From the NCBI GenBank assembly GCA_964614415.1, contig CAZTLE010000010.1, forward strand, positions 1 through 38,037: a DNA stretch of 38,037 nt, written 5' to 3'. The position numbers and the translations under genes were made by a program. Within the stretch, counting starts at the first letter, position 1; every line of letters starts with the position of its first letter. Source of the stretch: CAZTLE01 sp964614415 (GTDB taxonomy: Bacteria > Bacteroidota > Bacteroidia > Flavobacteriales > Flavobacteriaceae). A model generated the notes under the pieces. The model had not been told where the DNA came from. It saw nothing but the letters and a program-made list of their open reading frames with translations, and did no database searches. This document shows positions 24,236 through 32,321 of the stretch, one piece after another.

Positions 24236-27200
24236 ATGAGAAAAATATGTAACATCCTTGTAATTCTATTGCCTGCATTATTGCTTGGGCAAACCACGAC
24301 CGAAAACTTCGTAAAGAGTACCACATACCGCGCAGAGGCTTCAGCTAATTTCTTGTCCACTCTGGCTGAAGATGAACGTGTAGAAACCATAACCTATTTT
24401 GACGGCTTGGGAAGGCCTCTACAAACCGTCAATGAACGCAACGGAGGAAATCGACAGGATCTTATAGTTCCTTTCGAGTATGACGCCTATGGCAGGCAAG
24501 TTAAGGACTATTTGCCGCTTCCCGTTGCTTCAAATAGCGGACTGTACTATACGGGTTCGGGAGGCTTGGATCTGTTGACCGAGTTAGAGGATTTTTATGT
24601 GCAGAAATTTCCAGAGGATTTTAATCCGGGAGTTGCTGAAATACCAGACCCCTACAACCCGTACTCTCAGAAGATTTTGGACAGAAGCCCATTAAACCGA
24701 GTCGTCGAACAGGGAGCTCCAGGCTATGACTGGCATGTGTATAATCCCGACGAACATACCGTCACAATGGAGTATCTGGCCAATGTAAATGACAATGTTT
24801 ATAATTTTTACGTAATTATTGGGGGTCTAACGACTCCGGTGCCTGTACTTCACTATGGTGGTTATTATCCTAATGGAAGTTTGTTCAAAAGAGTAACTAA
24901 AGACGAAAACGACAATTTAACCATTGAGTTTTCAAATAAACAAGGACAACTCCTTCTGAAGAGAACTATTGTTGGCCTCCAGCATCTCGACAGCTATTAT
25001 ATATATGATGATTTTGGCAATTTGACCTTTGTCCTTTCTCCTGAAGCCAGCGATGCTATTCTCGACACAAGCAACAATATTGTACAAAATTCACTAGACA
25101 AACTTGGATATCAATATCGTTATGATGACAGGAATCGTTTGGTGGAGAAAAAAATCCCCGGAAAGGGATGGGAATATATAGTTTATGATAAGTTAGACCG
25201 GGTAGCGTTCACTCAGGACGCCAATTTAAGAATGACAGACCACTGGCTTTTTACTAAATATGATGCGCTGGGAAGAGTGGCTTACACAGGTAAGAATATT
25301 TACAGCAGTACCCGTGTGTCACTGCAGGCTATAATGGACAATGAGAATGACTTGTATGAAGAGGTCACGCAAACCGAGCAACTCATTAATAATCAGCCGA
25401 TTTATTATACCAACAATGTCAAGCCGGATGTAAACAATTATGACATCTATACCATTCATTATTATGATACATATCGTCATTTGGACGGGCTTGGAGTCCC
25501 AACAACAGTATATGGCCAACCAACAACGGAAAATGCATCAGTGGCCACCACTACCCAAGGACTTTCAACGGTTACCAGAACCCGCGTTCTAGAAACCGAT
25601 GACTGGATTTTGACGTTTCATGCCTACGATGCCAAAGGACGTGTTATTTTTACACGAACTGTAAATTATTACTTAGGGACCAATGAACTTTTGAGTTCTC
25701 TGTTGGATTTTTCAGGGGCACCTATTGAAACATTGCTAAATCATCAAAAAGATGGATTACCTTCTGTTATAACCTATGATTACTACCTCTATGACCAGGC
25801 CGGACGTTTGGTATCACATAAACAGAAGATAGGAAATCAGCCTGTACAACGTATTGCTGAGCTTGACTATGATGACCTGGGTCAAATGATGCGAAAACTC
25901 GTAGGAGGAGAGTCTTTTGTAGATGGTTTCGAGAATTTGATCTATACTAGTGTAACTCACGAGGGCACAATTATCAATACGCTCGTTGATGAGACTTCAC
26001 AATCATGGCCATCATTAGCTGTGACAAAAGGAGATGTGCCTGGAGATAAGGATGGCGGCATTCAGTTTCGACCACAACAAAACGACAAGGACGTTTTGGT
26101 TGGTTTGGTAAAATCCGGCAATCTGTCAAACCCTGATAATTTCTATGTTGACTTTGGAATATATCTGGATAAAACAGGTCTTTCAGGTCCTCAAATAAGG
26201 TTGCGTGTAGACGGCAACCCGTATCCCAATAGCAGTACTACCTATGGGACCTATAATTCTAATGATCTGTTTAAAGTGGAGCGTATCGGCAACGAGATCA
26301 AGTTCTATAGGAACGGTGCCGAGTTAGAAAGTGTTGCCGTTCTGTCTGGAAATGATCGCCTGTTCGGAAAGATCTCCTTCGGCAATGATGTGGGTGGGAT
26401 AGTAAAGAGTGTAACATTGGTGGGTGATGCCTTCGATGATGGTTTGCAGGATGTGAATTTCAAATACAACGTTCGCGGATGGATGACAGATATCAACAAA
26501 GTGGATTCCGGAGGTTTAACCGAATCTATTCCCGATCTGTTCAATTTCAAGATCAATTATAACAGGATAAATGGTACCTTAGGCAATGTCGCGACCCCCT
26601 TATACAATGGAAACATAGCCCAGACATTCTGGGAGTCCAGTGGAGGTGATGAAGATATAAGAGGATATAACTATTCGTATGATGATGCCAACCGAATTTT
26701 GAGCGCAATTAGTTCCCAGGGAACAACATTGTTGAACATGAATGTCACCAATGATCATGACGTTTCCGGTATAAGCTATGATAAGAACGGAAATATATTG
26801 ACGCTCTTGAGAAGAGGATATGACGATAACGGCCTTTTAGTTGATGATTGGGACGATTTAACGTATGGTTATGATGGTAATCAACTCATGCAAGTAGATG
26901 ACAAGTTGACGACGAGCACCTTAAAGGACTACGGATTCAAGGATGGGATGAACCTCGGGACCGATTATAGATATGACCTCAATGGGAACATGAATTTGGA
27001 TGATAACAAGGGAATTAGTAACATAGAATACAATCATTTGAACCTGCCCACAGTTGTCACTTTTAACGGCTCGCAGTACCAACAAATAGAATATGTCTAT
27101 GATGCCTCGGGTATCAAATTGCAGAAAAAGGTGATCGAAGGAATAGGTGTGGAAACTACAATTTCATATTCTGGAAACTTCAAGTATAAAAGATTATACG

Positions 27201-28354
27201 CAGGAGCAGGTACCGAAAGCTTGGAATTCTTAAATCAACCGGAAGGATATGTGATACCTACCTTAACCAATACAGGTCCAAAAGGAAGTCCAGAATACAG
27301 TAATTTTGACTACGTGTTCCAGTACACAGACCATTTGGGAAATATACGATTGAGTTATTCTGATGATAATGATGATGGTAGTATAGATGAATCCTCTGAG
27401 ATTATAGAAGAGTCCAATTACTATCCTTTTGGACTAAAACAAAATGGATATAATGGTATTGTTCAACCATTGGGAAATAGTGTTGCTGAAAAGTGGAAAT
27501 ACAATGGCAAAGAGCTGAATGATGAATTAGATCTTAGCTGGTATGACTATGGTGCAAGGAATTATGATGCGGCGATAGGACGTTGGATGAGTATTGATCC
27601 ATTGTCAGAAGATTATCTGTCCTTATCACCATATAATTATGTAGCAAACTCTCCAATTGTGGCATTTGATCCTGACGGGAGGCAACTAATAATTACTACG
27701 GACGTAGACAAGGACGGAAATGTTACGATCAACATCACACTTGAAGGAAAAATAATCGATTTGACCTCCAATGGATATTTGCATATCAGTGATGTAGTTG
27801 CATTAAATCAACACATTAGCAAAAAGTTTGGGGGAAGCTATGAAAGGCAAACAGCTAACGAGAAAGGAGATTTGATTACCCAAAATGTTAAGGTGAATTT
27901 TAGAGCAAATCTAACTATAGCGGAAAGTACGAAGGACATTGAAGATACGGATCATGTCTTTGGGATTGTCGATGAAGTTCCTCGATTGCCTAGTGATGAT
28001 GATGAAGTGTCAGATGCAGCAGCGCGCGCGGAACTTGATGGCAATATCACCTTGATAGAGCATAGGTATTTAAGAAGAAACAATTCGCGAACTCCTCTTC
28101 ACGAAACGGGTCATCTATTAGGACTTTCGCATGGGAATGGATTGATGGGAGGTAATGCAAGCACCAGAACGAATTATCTGGATGAAATGCAGTTTCAGGT
28201 AATGTACAATAGGTACATACATCCTGACTATTACGGAAGCGGTAGGAAGTTGTTAAATGCCGATAGGGATTTGCCCGCTCAAGGAAATTCCAGAAGAAGG
28301 TTTGTAAGGACTTTGGGTGGCTGGAAAGCGAAGTATAACCCAAACAAGCTTTAA
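24236..28354 (+). CDS. DUF6443/Rhs-core protein with C-terminal metzincin-like protease domain
   Basis: A 1372-residue exported protein: signal peptide (1-19, LLLGQ), DUF6443 region (about 20-150, with TYFDGLGRPLQTVNERNGG), many YD repeats (YDDFGNLTFVLS, YRYDDRNRLVEKKIPGKGW, YDKNGNILTLLR), an inserted jelly-roll-like domain (about 600-735), and the Rhs core (about 1040-1149: YTDHLGNIRLSYSD, YNGKELNDELDLSWYDYG, NYVANSPIVAFDPDG). After DPDGR (1145-1149) the sequence changes to a variable domain of about 220 residues that carries HETGHLLGLSH (1289-1299), an exact HExxHxxGxxH zinc site, and GLMGG (M1304) as Met-turn. This is the layout of a polymorphic toxin: shell, core, exchangeable effector. 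The target protein is unknown. A candidate immunity gene follows immediately. Confidence 0.9.
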   Translation: MRKICNILVILLPALLLGQTTTENFVKSTTYRAEASANFLSTLAEDERVETITYFDGLGRPLQTVNERNGGNRQDLIVPFEYDAYGRQVKDYLPLPVASNSGLYYTGSGGLDLLTELEDFYVQKFPEDFNPGVAEIPDPYNPYSQKILDRSPLNRVVEQGAPGYDWHVYNPDEHTVTMEYLANVNDNVYNFYVIIGGLTTPVPVLHYGGYYPNGSLFKRVTKDENDNLTIEFSNKQGQLLLKRTIVGLQHLDSYYIYDDFGNLTFVLSPEASDAILDTSNNIVQNSLDKLGYQYRYDDRNRLVEKKIPGKGWEYIVYDKLDRVAFTQDANLRMTDHWLFTKYDALGRVAYTGKNIYSSTRVSLQAIMDNENDLYEEVTQTEQLINNQPIYYTNNVKPDVNNYDIYTIHYYDTYRHLDGLGVPTTVYGQPTTENASVATTTQGLSTVTRTRVLETDDWILTFHAYDAKGRVIFTRTVNYYLGTNELLSSLLDFSGAPIETLLNHQKDGLPSVITYDYYLYDQAGRLVSHKQKIGNQPVQRIAELDYDDLGQMMRKLVGGESFVDGFENLIYTSVTHEGTIINTLVDETSQSWPSLAVTKGDVPGDKDGGIQFRPQQNDKDVLVGLVKSGNLSNPDNFYVDFGIYLDKTGLSGPQIRLRVDGNPYPNSSTTYGTYNSNDLFKVERIGNEIKFYRNGAELESVAVLSGNDRLFGKISFGNDVGGIVKSVTLVGDAFDDGLQDVNFKYNVRGWMTDINKVDSGGLTESIPDLFNFKINYNRINGTLGNVATPLYNGNIAQTFWESSGGDEDIRGYNYSYDDANRILSAISSQGTTLLNMNVTNDHDVSGISYDKNGNILTLLRRGYDDNGLLVDDWDDLTYGYDGNQLMQVDDKLTTSTLKDYGFKDGMNLGTDYRYDLNGNMNLDDNKGISNIEYNHLNLPTVVTFNGSQYQQIEYVYDASGIKLQKKVIEGIGVETTISYSGNFKYKRLYAGAGTESLEFLNQPEGYVIPTLTNTGPKGSPEYSNFDYVFQYTDHLGNIRLSYSDDNDDGSIDESSEIIEESNYYPFGLKQNGYNGIVQPLGNSVAEKWKYNGKELNDELDLSWYDYGARNYDAAIGRWMSIDPLSEDYLSLSPYNYVANSPIVAFDPDGRQLIITTDVDKDGNVTINITLEGKIIDLTSNGYLHISDVVALNQHISKKFGGSYERQTANEKGDLITQNVKVNFRANLTIAESTKDIEDTDHVFGIVDEVPRLPSDDDEVSDAAARAELDGNITLIEHRYLRRNNSRTPLHETGHLLGLSHGNGLMGGNASTRTNYLDEMQFQVMYNRYIHPDYYGSGRKLLNADRDLPAQGNSRRRFVRTLGGWKAKYNPNKL

Positions 28355-28948
28355 ATGAGACTAAGATTGTCGATTCTAGTTGTTTTTATTGGTTGGTCGT
28401 GTCATCAAGATGGCCGGAAGCTCGAATTGGATTTTGGACAATTCAAGATACAAGTTCCAGTGGATTGGAGTAAAGTAAAAATTGAATCAACTGATAGCTA
28501 TATTACGGGAATAGTTACAGAGAAGAATGATACAATATTCTTCGATATTGGTCAGTACAGTCGTGACATTGAAAAAGAAGAAATGCTATATGTGTTTGAT
28601 TCATTAGAGTTTGAAGGAATTTCTGAGAGACAACTTCAGGATTTAACAAAAGGGTTCTACCTTGTGGTACCTGATCTCGAGCGGAAGATAGAGCTCATTG
28701 ATTCTCTCAATAAGGAAAGACAGCATACATATTATCAAGATTCGGTAGATTGTTTCGTGGCAAAGTTTTTTGTTCCCAAAAAAGAAACTGGATACACAGG
28801 ACTGTATATTGATAATCTCAACAGGGATCTAAAATCAAATGAGAAAATTAAGATTTCAATTCTTGGTCATAATATAGATTCCGTCACTAGAAAGAAGTTG
28901 TTAATCGCTTTGAAAACTCTTAAATTTTATGGTTTCTGTAAAGAATAA
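28355..28948 (+). CDS. Small lipoprotein, candidate immunity protein for the Rhs metzincin
   Basis: A 197-residue protein with a short signal peptide and a cysteine at position 16 (FIGWSC), so probably a lipoprotein. The mature part has alternating beta strands (LDFGQFKIQVPVDW, IVTEKNDTIFFDIGQYS), a central helix (SERQLQDLTKGFYLVV), and a Lys-rich C-terminus with KISILGHNID. No family recognised. The ATG follows the TAA of the Rhs gene directly with no gap, and a strong terminator closes the unit. Position, size and export to the same compartment as an exported effector point to immunity; this is inferred from context. The gene is visibly AT-rich: one 60-base row (28501-28560) counts to about 33% GC, against about 47% in a row of ffh. 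Confidence 0.75.
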   Translation: MRLRLSILVVFIGWSCHQDGRKLELDFGQFKIQVPVDWSKVKIESTDSYITGIVTEKNDTIFFDIGQYSRDIEKEEMLYVFDSLEFEGISERQLQDLTKGFYLVVPDLERKIELIDSLNKERQHTYYQDSVDCFVAKFFVPKKETGYTGLYIDNLNRDLKSNEKIKISILGHNIDSVTRKKLLIALKTLKFYGFCKE

Positions 28949-28971
28949 TACTGTAAAGACATGCCAAAAAA

Positions 28972-28998
28972 GAAAAGCAACCCATAGGGTTGCTTTTC
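28972..28998 (+). terminator. Terminator of the Rhs/immunity unit
   Basis: Perfect 12-base-pair stem GAAAAGCAACCC (28972-28983) with GGGTTGCTTTTC (28987-28998), loop ATA. The stem itself ends in T residues on the plus strand and is flanked by A residues on the left, so it can work in both directions. Confidence 0.85.
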
Positions 28999-29282
28999 AA
29001 ATTTACACCATATCGCGATGTAAGGTTGGGGGAACGAAAACCAGGTCATAGGGGTTGCGCCTTCCTTAACACACAGGGGCCCCAAAATGGGACCCCTTTA
29101 TTGTTACATTCCCCCCTGCTATTTACATGCAGGTGTACAATATGTCTCTCTTTGTTCAGGCCGATGTTCCTCCCAGATCACCGACTTTCTTCAAAGATTA
29201 ATTCAAATGTATGTGAGTAAATATTCCTGTGCCAGACCCAATGTATAAGTGCCGCGATTGAGTGTATAACAGTGCGAAATGG
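28999..29282. other. Intergenic spacer with a second hairpin; no gene seen
   Basis: No convincing coding region. One further GC-rich hairpin is present at 29075-29097 (AGGGGCCCC paired with GGGACCCCT, one mismatch), followed by TTATTG on the plus strand. The rest is plain sequence up to the stop codon of the leftward response regulator. Confidence 0.5.
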
Positions 29283-30026
29283 TTACGTAAGTGCTTTGAT
29301 AAGATGAGCCAGATCCTCTTTGTATTTGGCAGAAACATGGATCTTTTCTCCGGGTTTCAGGATCACAGTTTCCTTTTTGTATATCGATTTGATATGCCTG
29401 GTGTTAATTAGGTCGTAGCGGTTCGCTCTAAAGAAACCACGTTCCATCAACAGTTCGTGATAGTGTTTCAGTGTATGCGAAACCAGCATGGGATCCCTGT
29501 CAGCGAAATATACCAACGTATAGTTACCGTCTGCCTGGCAGCGCAAAATATCATCAAGTTGCACTGAGATGTGTTCATGGCCGACCTGCAGCAAAATCTG
29601 CGAGTTTTGTTCCCGGATAAATGCTCTGAACTGTTCGTAGCGAGAATCCTCCAGGAAACGGGCCTTTACCTGCCTGTAACGATCAATCACTTTCGACAGC
29701 GCCCCGGGTTCAATAGGTTTGAGCAGGTAATTGAAGGCAAAATGTTCCATGGCCTTCTCGTAATAGCTGTTAAAGGCAGTTACAAAAACCACATCGAAAT
29801 CGGTACGATCCAGCTGATTGAGAATATCGAAGGCCAATCCATCGTCCAGTTCGATATCCATAAGGACAATATCCGGCTGGGTCTTTTTAATCAACGCAAG
29901 ACCGTCACGAACGGTTTTCGCCATTCCGAAGTTTTGAATCCCACCAACAGCGGTAATGGCAGCCTGAAGTTGCTTGTAAGCCGCCTCTTCGTTTTCTATA
30001 ATAATGGTACTAATGGACTCCCCCAT
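29283..30026 (-). CDS. LytTR-type response regulator
   Basis: A 247-residue two-component regulator. The receiver domain (about 6-120) has the acidic pocket ENEE near the start, the phospho-acceptor D57 in DIVLMDIEL, T83 in FVTAFNS, and K103 in LLKP. The LytTR DNA-binding domain (about 150-245) has QLDDILRCQADGNYTLVYF, then a RGFFRANRYDLINTRHIKSI segment around 205-225. The ATG at 30026 (MGESIST) is preferred to one eight codons earlier, because the receiver starts directly after it and a good promoter lies 22 bases upstream. It is divergent from two LytS-type kinases that lack their own regulator, so it is their likely common partner. Confidence 0.93.
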   Translation of the reverse strand: MGESISTIIIENEEAAYKQLQAAITAVGGIQNFGMAKTVRDGLALIKKTQPDIVLMDIELDDGLAFDILNQLDRTDFDVVFVTAFNSYYEKAMEHFAFNYLLKPIEPGALSKVIDRYRQVKARFLEDSRYEQFRAFIREQNSQILLQVGHEHISVQLDDILRCQADGNYTLVYFADRDPMLVSHTLKHYHELLMERGFFRANRYDLINTRHIKSIYKKETVILKPGEKIHVSAKYKEDLAHLIKALT

Positions 30027-30047
30027 GGCATTAGTTGATAGCTGATA

Positions 30048-30079
30048 CAAAAATGTAGATTAATCAGAAAGTGGCAAAA
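30048..30079 (-). promoter_or_regulatory. Promoter of the LytTR regulator gene
   Basis: On the minus strand TTTTG (30079-30075), 17 bases, then TACATTTTTG (30057-30048), close to TTG-N17-21-TAnnTTTG. The ATG at 30026 lies 21 bases beyond. Confidence 0.5.
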
Positions 30080-30306
30080 CAGATAAAGATGTATACATAA
30101 CGTACAAATGTGCGATTTAGTAGTTTTTATCAAAAATTATTCCGCAAAATCTATCTTCCCGACATCGGTTTCCTCCGTTGTCACAAAGTTGTTTTATATT
30201 TAATTAATTCAACAAAATTCCTCCCTCCATTTAGCGTTGTAATTTCGCCCGGCATTGGATTATTTTTTCAGGCCGGTGCCATTCATATACCGTAAACACT
30301 AGTATT

Positions 30307-32241
30307 ATGAACCATCGACTCGTTTACCTTCTTTTGTTTTTATGGACTGCATCCATGTATTCTCAATTTGAAAACTATTCCCAGAAACAGTTTGACAGCC
30401 TCACGGCACTCCCTGAAATTTTTTATGAGAAGCCTTTTAATTATTGGTATGCTATGGAGGAGCACGGTTTTGACCCTGATACTATCAAAGCCATTTTGGA
30501 TGCCAACCCCAGGCTACAAGGATTAAATCGTTACTACGCCAGGCAATCTTGCATAATGGTCGCTAAGAGAAATCGTGACTCCGCGGCTTTCTTTGCTGAT
30601 CAATCCATAAAAGCATTTGAAGAACTCAAGAAGATAACAGATCAGGACCGGGATAGACAAGGCCTCATGTATTATATTCTTGGCAGAGCAGCATCTTACA
30701 GTAGAGATTACGAGGAAGGGGTGGAGTTTACACAAAGGGCCGTGGACCTTGATAATGATCGAATGCAGAACTGGAATACTATTTTTTATGAAGCCATTGG
30801 CCGAAATCACTATAACATGGAGAATTTTGAAATGGCACTGGATTATTATCACCGGGTTGCTGAGGATTCTGTGCACATGGCCAATGAACGATCTGAGGTG
30901 ACCATCAATCTCACGATAGCTGATATCTACAAACAGTTGGATCAGCTCGATTCCGCCAAGCCACATCTGGAAGTTGCAAGGAAGACCTCCGAGGAGGGTT
31001 CGTATAAGGGAAATTTGTTTGCCGTTTACAATTATTTAGCCGAGGTATATGAGAAGGAGGGGCGCACAGATTCCATGGAATATTATTACCGGAAGGTGAT
31101 TGAAACCAATAAAGAGCATCCCATAAAGAATCCGGTGACCATGGCGAACCGCGAACGAAAGTGCTTAATTCTTGAGTCTTATTTCGACATCAAAAAAGGT
31201 AATTCGAGTGTTGCCATTACAAAACTCATGGAGACCCTTGATTTCTATTACAATTCTGAAAAAGTACATACCGCAGATAAAAGGATGTTTCTGGAAGCGG
31301 TTAATCTACTTGGGAAGGCATACGAAGAACAGGGCCTTTCCAATAAGTATGGGGAAGTACTCGAGCTCACCGGCAGCTATCTCGAAAGGTATAGCGAACA
31401 GTTGTTGGAAGAAAACCTGGCCGATCTTGAGGTGAAATACCAAACGCGCGAAAAAGACAATTCCATCGCCCAGTTGGAGAAAAACAAGGAACAACAAGAC
31501 GCTATTATTTCCCAACAGCGGATTATCTCTTTTGGACTGGGAGGTTTTATTCTCGTGTTGGCAGGTTTGGGAATACTTTATAACAAACAGCGCAAGCTTA
31601 AAGCCCAATACGTAACCACCAATCTGGAACAACGGCTGTTGAGGTCTCAACTCAATCCGCATTTTATCTTCAATGCTCTGGTATCGGCGAGTACCCTGGC
31701 CAATGAGAAATCAGAGAAAACAGTGCCTTATATCACCCGGTTCAGTAATTTGTTGCGACTCATTCTAAAAAACTCCCGCCAGGAATTTGTTTCTCTGGAT
31801 GAAGAGTTGGCAGCGGTGGAGAACTATCTGGAACTGCAATCCGACTTCTCCAAACGCTTTACCTACAGAATCGCTATAGACGAAGACATTGAAAAAGAGT
31901 GTGTTCATATTCCTCCTATGTTCATTCAGCCCTTTATCGAAAACGCGATTCAACATGGACTCAAAGGACATTCAGAAGACCATATCGATGTAAACGTAGT
32001 ACTTAAAGCCGATGAGAAACTCGTGCAGGTTACGATTCGCGATAACGGGATAGGATATTCAAACGGAAGAAACCCGGCCAAACAAAAGATGGATAACAGG
32101 TCTTATTCGGGGGATATATTGAAGGAACGCCTGAAGATCTATGCAGATTCGTTTAAGACCAATGCAGATTACATCATCTCCGAGCTGGATGCCGGTGGCA
32201 CGGAGGTCATAATCACACTGCCGTACATAGAAGAAGAATAG
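30307..32241 (+). CDS. LytS-type sensor histidine kinase with TPR sensor domain (copy 1)
   Basis: A 644-residue kinase with signal peptide (about 1-20), a periplasmic TPR array (about 90-385, for example YILGRAASYSRDYEEGVEFT and MALDYYHRVAEDS), a coiled coil (about 375-405), a transmembrane helix (about 401-420), and a cytoplasmic His_kinase plus HATPase domain. The phospho-acceptor is H452 in LNPHFIFNAL; the N box is FIENAIQHGLKG and the G box is DNGIGYSNG. It pairs with the divergent LytTR regulator. The next gene encodes a kinase of exactly the same length with an almost identical cytoplasmic half, so this is a tandem duplication. Confidence 0.93.
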   Translation: MNHRLVYLLLFLWTASMYSQFENYSQKQFDSLTALPEIFYEKPFNYWYAMEEHGFDPDTIKAILDANPRLQGLNRYYARQSCIMVAKRNRDSAAFFADQSIKAFEELKKITDQDRDRQGLMYYILGRAASYSRDYEEGVEFTQRAVDLDNDRMQNWNTIFYEAIGRNHYNMENFEMALDYYHRVAEDSVHMANERSEVTINLTIADIYKQLDQLDSAKPHLEVARKTSEEGSYKGNLFAVYNYLAEVYEKEGRTDSMEYYYRKVIETNKEHPIKNPVTMANRERKCLILESYFDIKKGNSSVAITKLMETLDFYYNSEKVHTADKRMFLEAVNLLGKAYEEQGLSNKYGEVLELTGSYLERYSEQLLEENLADLEVKYQTREKDNSIAQLEKNKEQQDAIISQQRIISFGLGGFILVLAGLGILYNKQRKLKAQYVTTNLEQRLLRSQLNPHFIFNALVSASTLANEKSEKTVPYITRFSNLLRLILKNSRQEFVSLDEELAAVENYLELQSDFSKRFTYRIAIDEDIEKECVHIPPMFIQPFIENAIQHGLKGHSEDHIDVNVVLKADEKLVQVTIRDNGIGYSNGRNPAKQKMDNRSYSGDILKERLKIYADSFKTNADYIISELDAGGTEVIITLPYIEEE

Positions 32242-32321
32242 TACGTTCGCCACCTGCAAGTGCCGGTTGTTTTTATCTTTACCAGGACCACAATTTTATT
32301 AACACACCATAAACACATGCT

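Noticed and set aside
20893..28354. Assignment of the Rhs genes to a type VI secretion system
   Set aside because: Both products have Sec signal peptides and no VgrG, PAAR, Hcp or T6SS structural gene is present in the window.
28990..29220. Open frame of 76 codons after the immunity candidate
   Set aside because: It starts inside the terminator stem, has a composition unlike proteins, and crosses another hairpin; regarded as noncoding.
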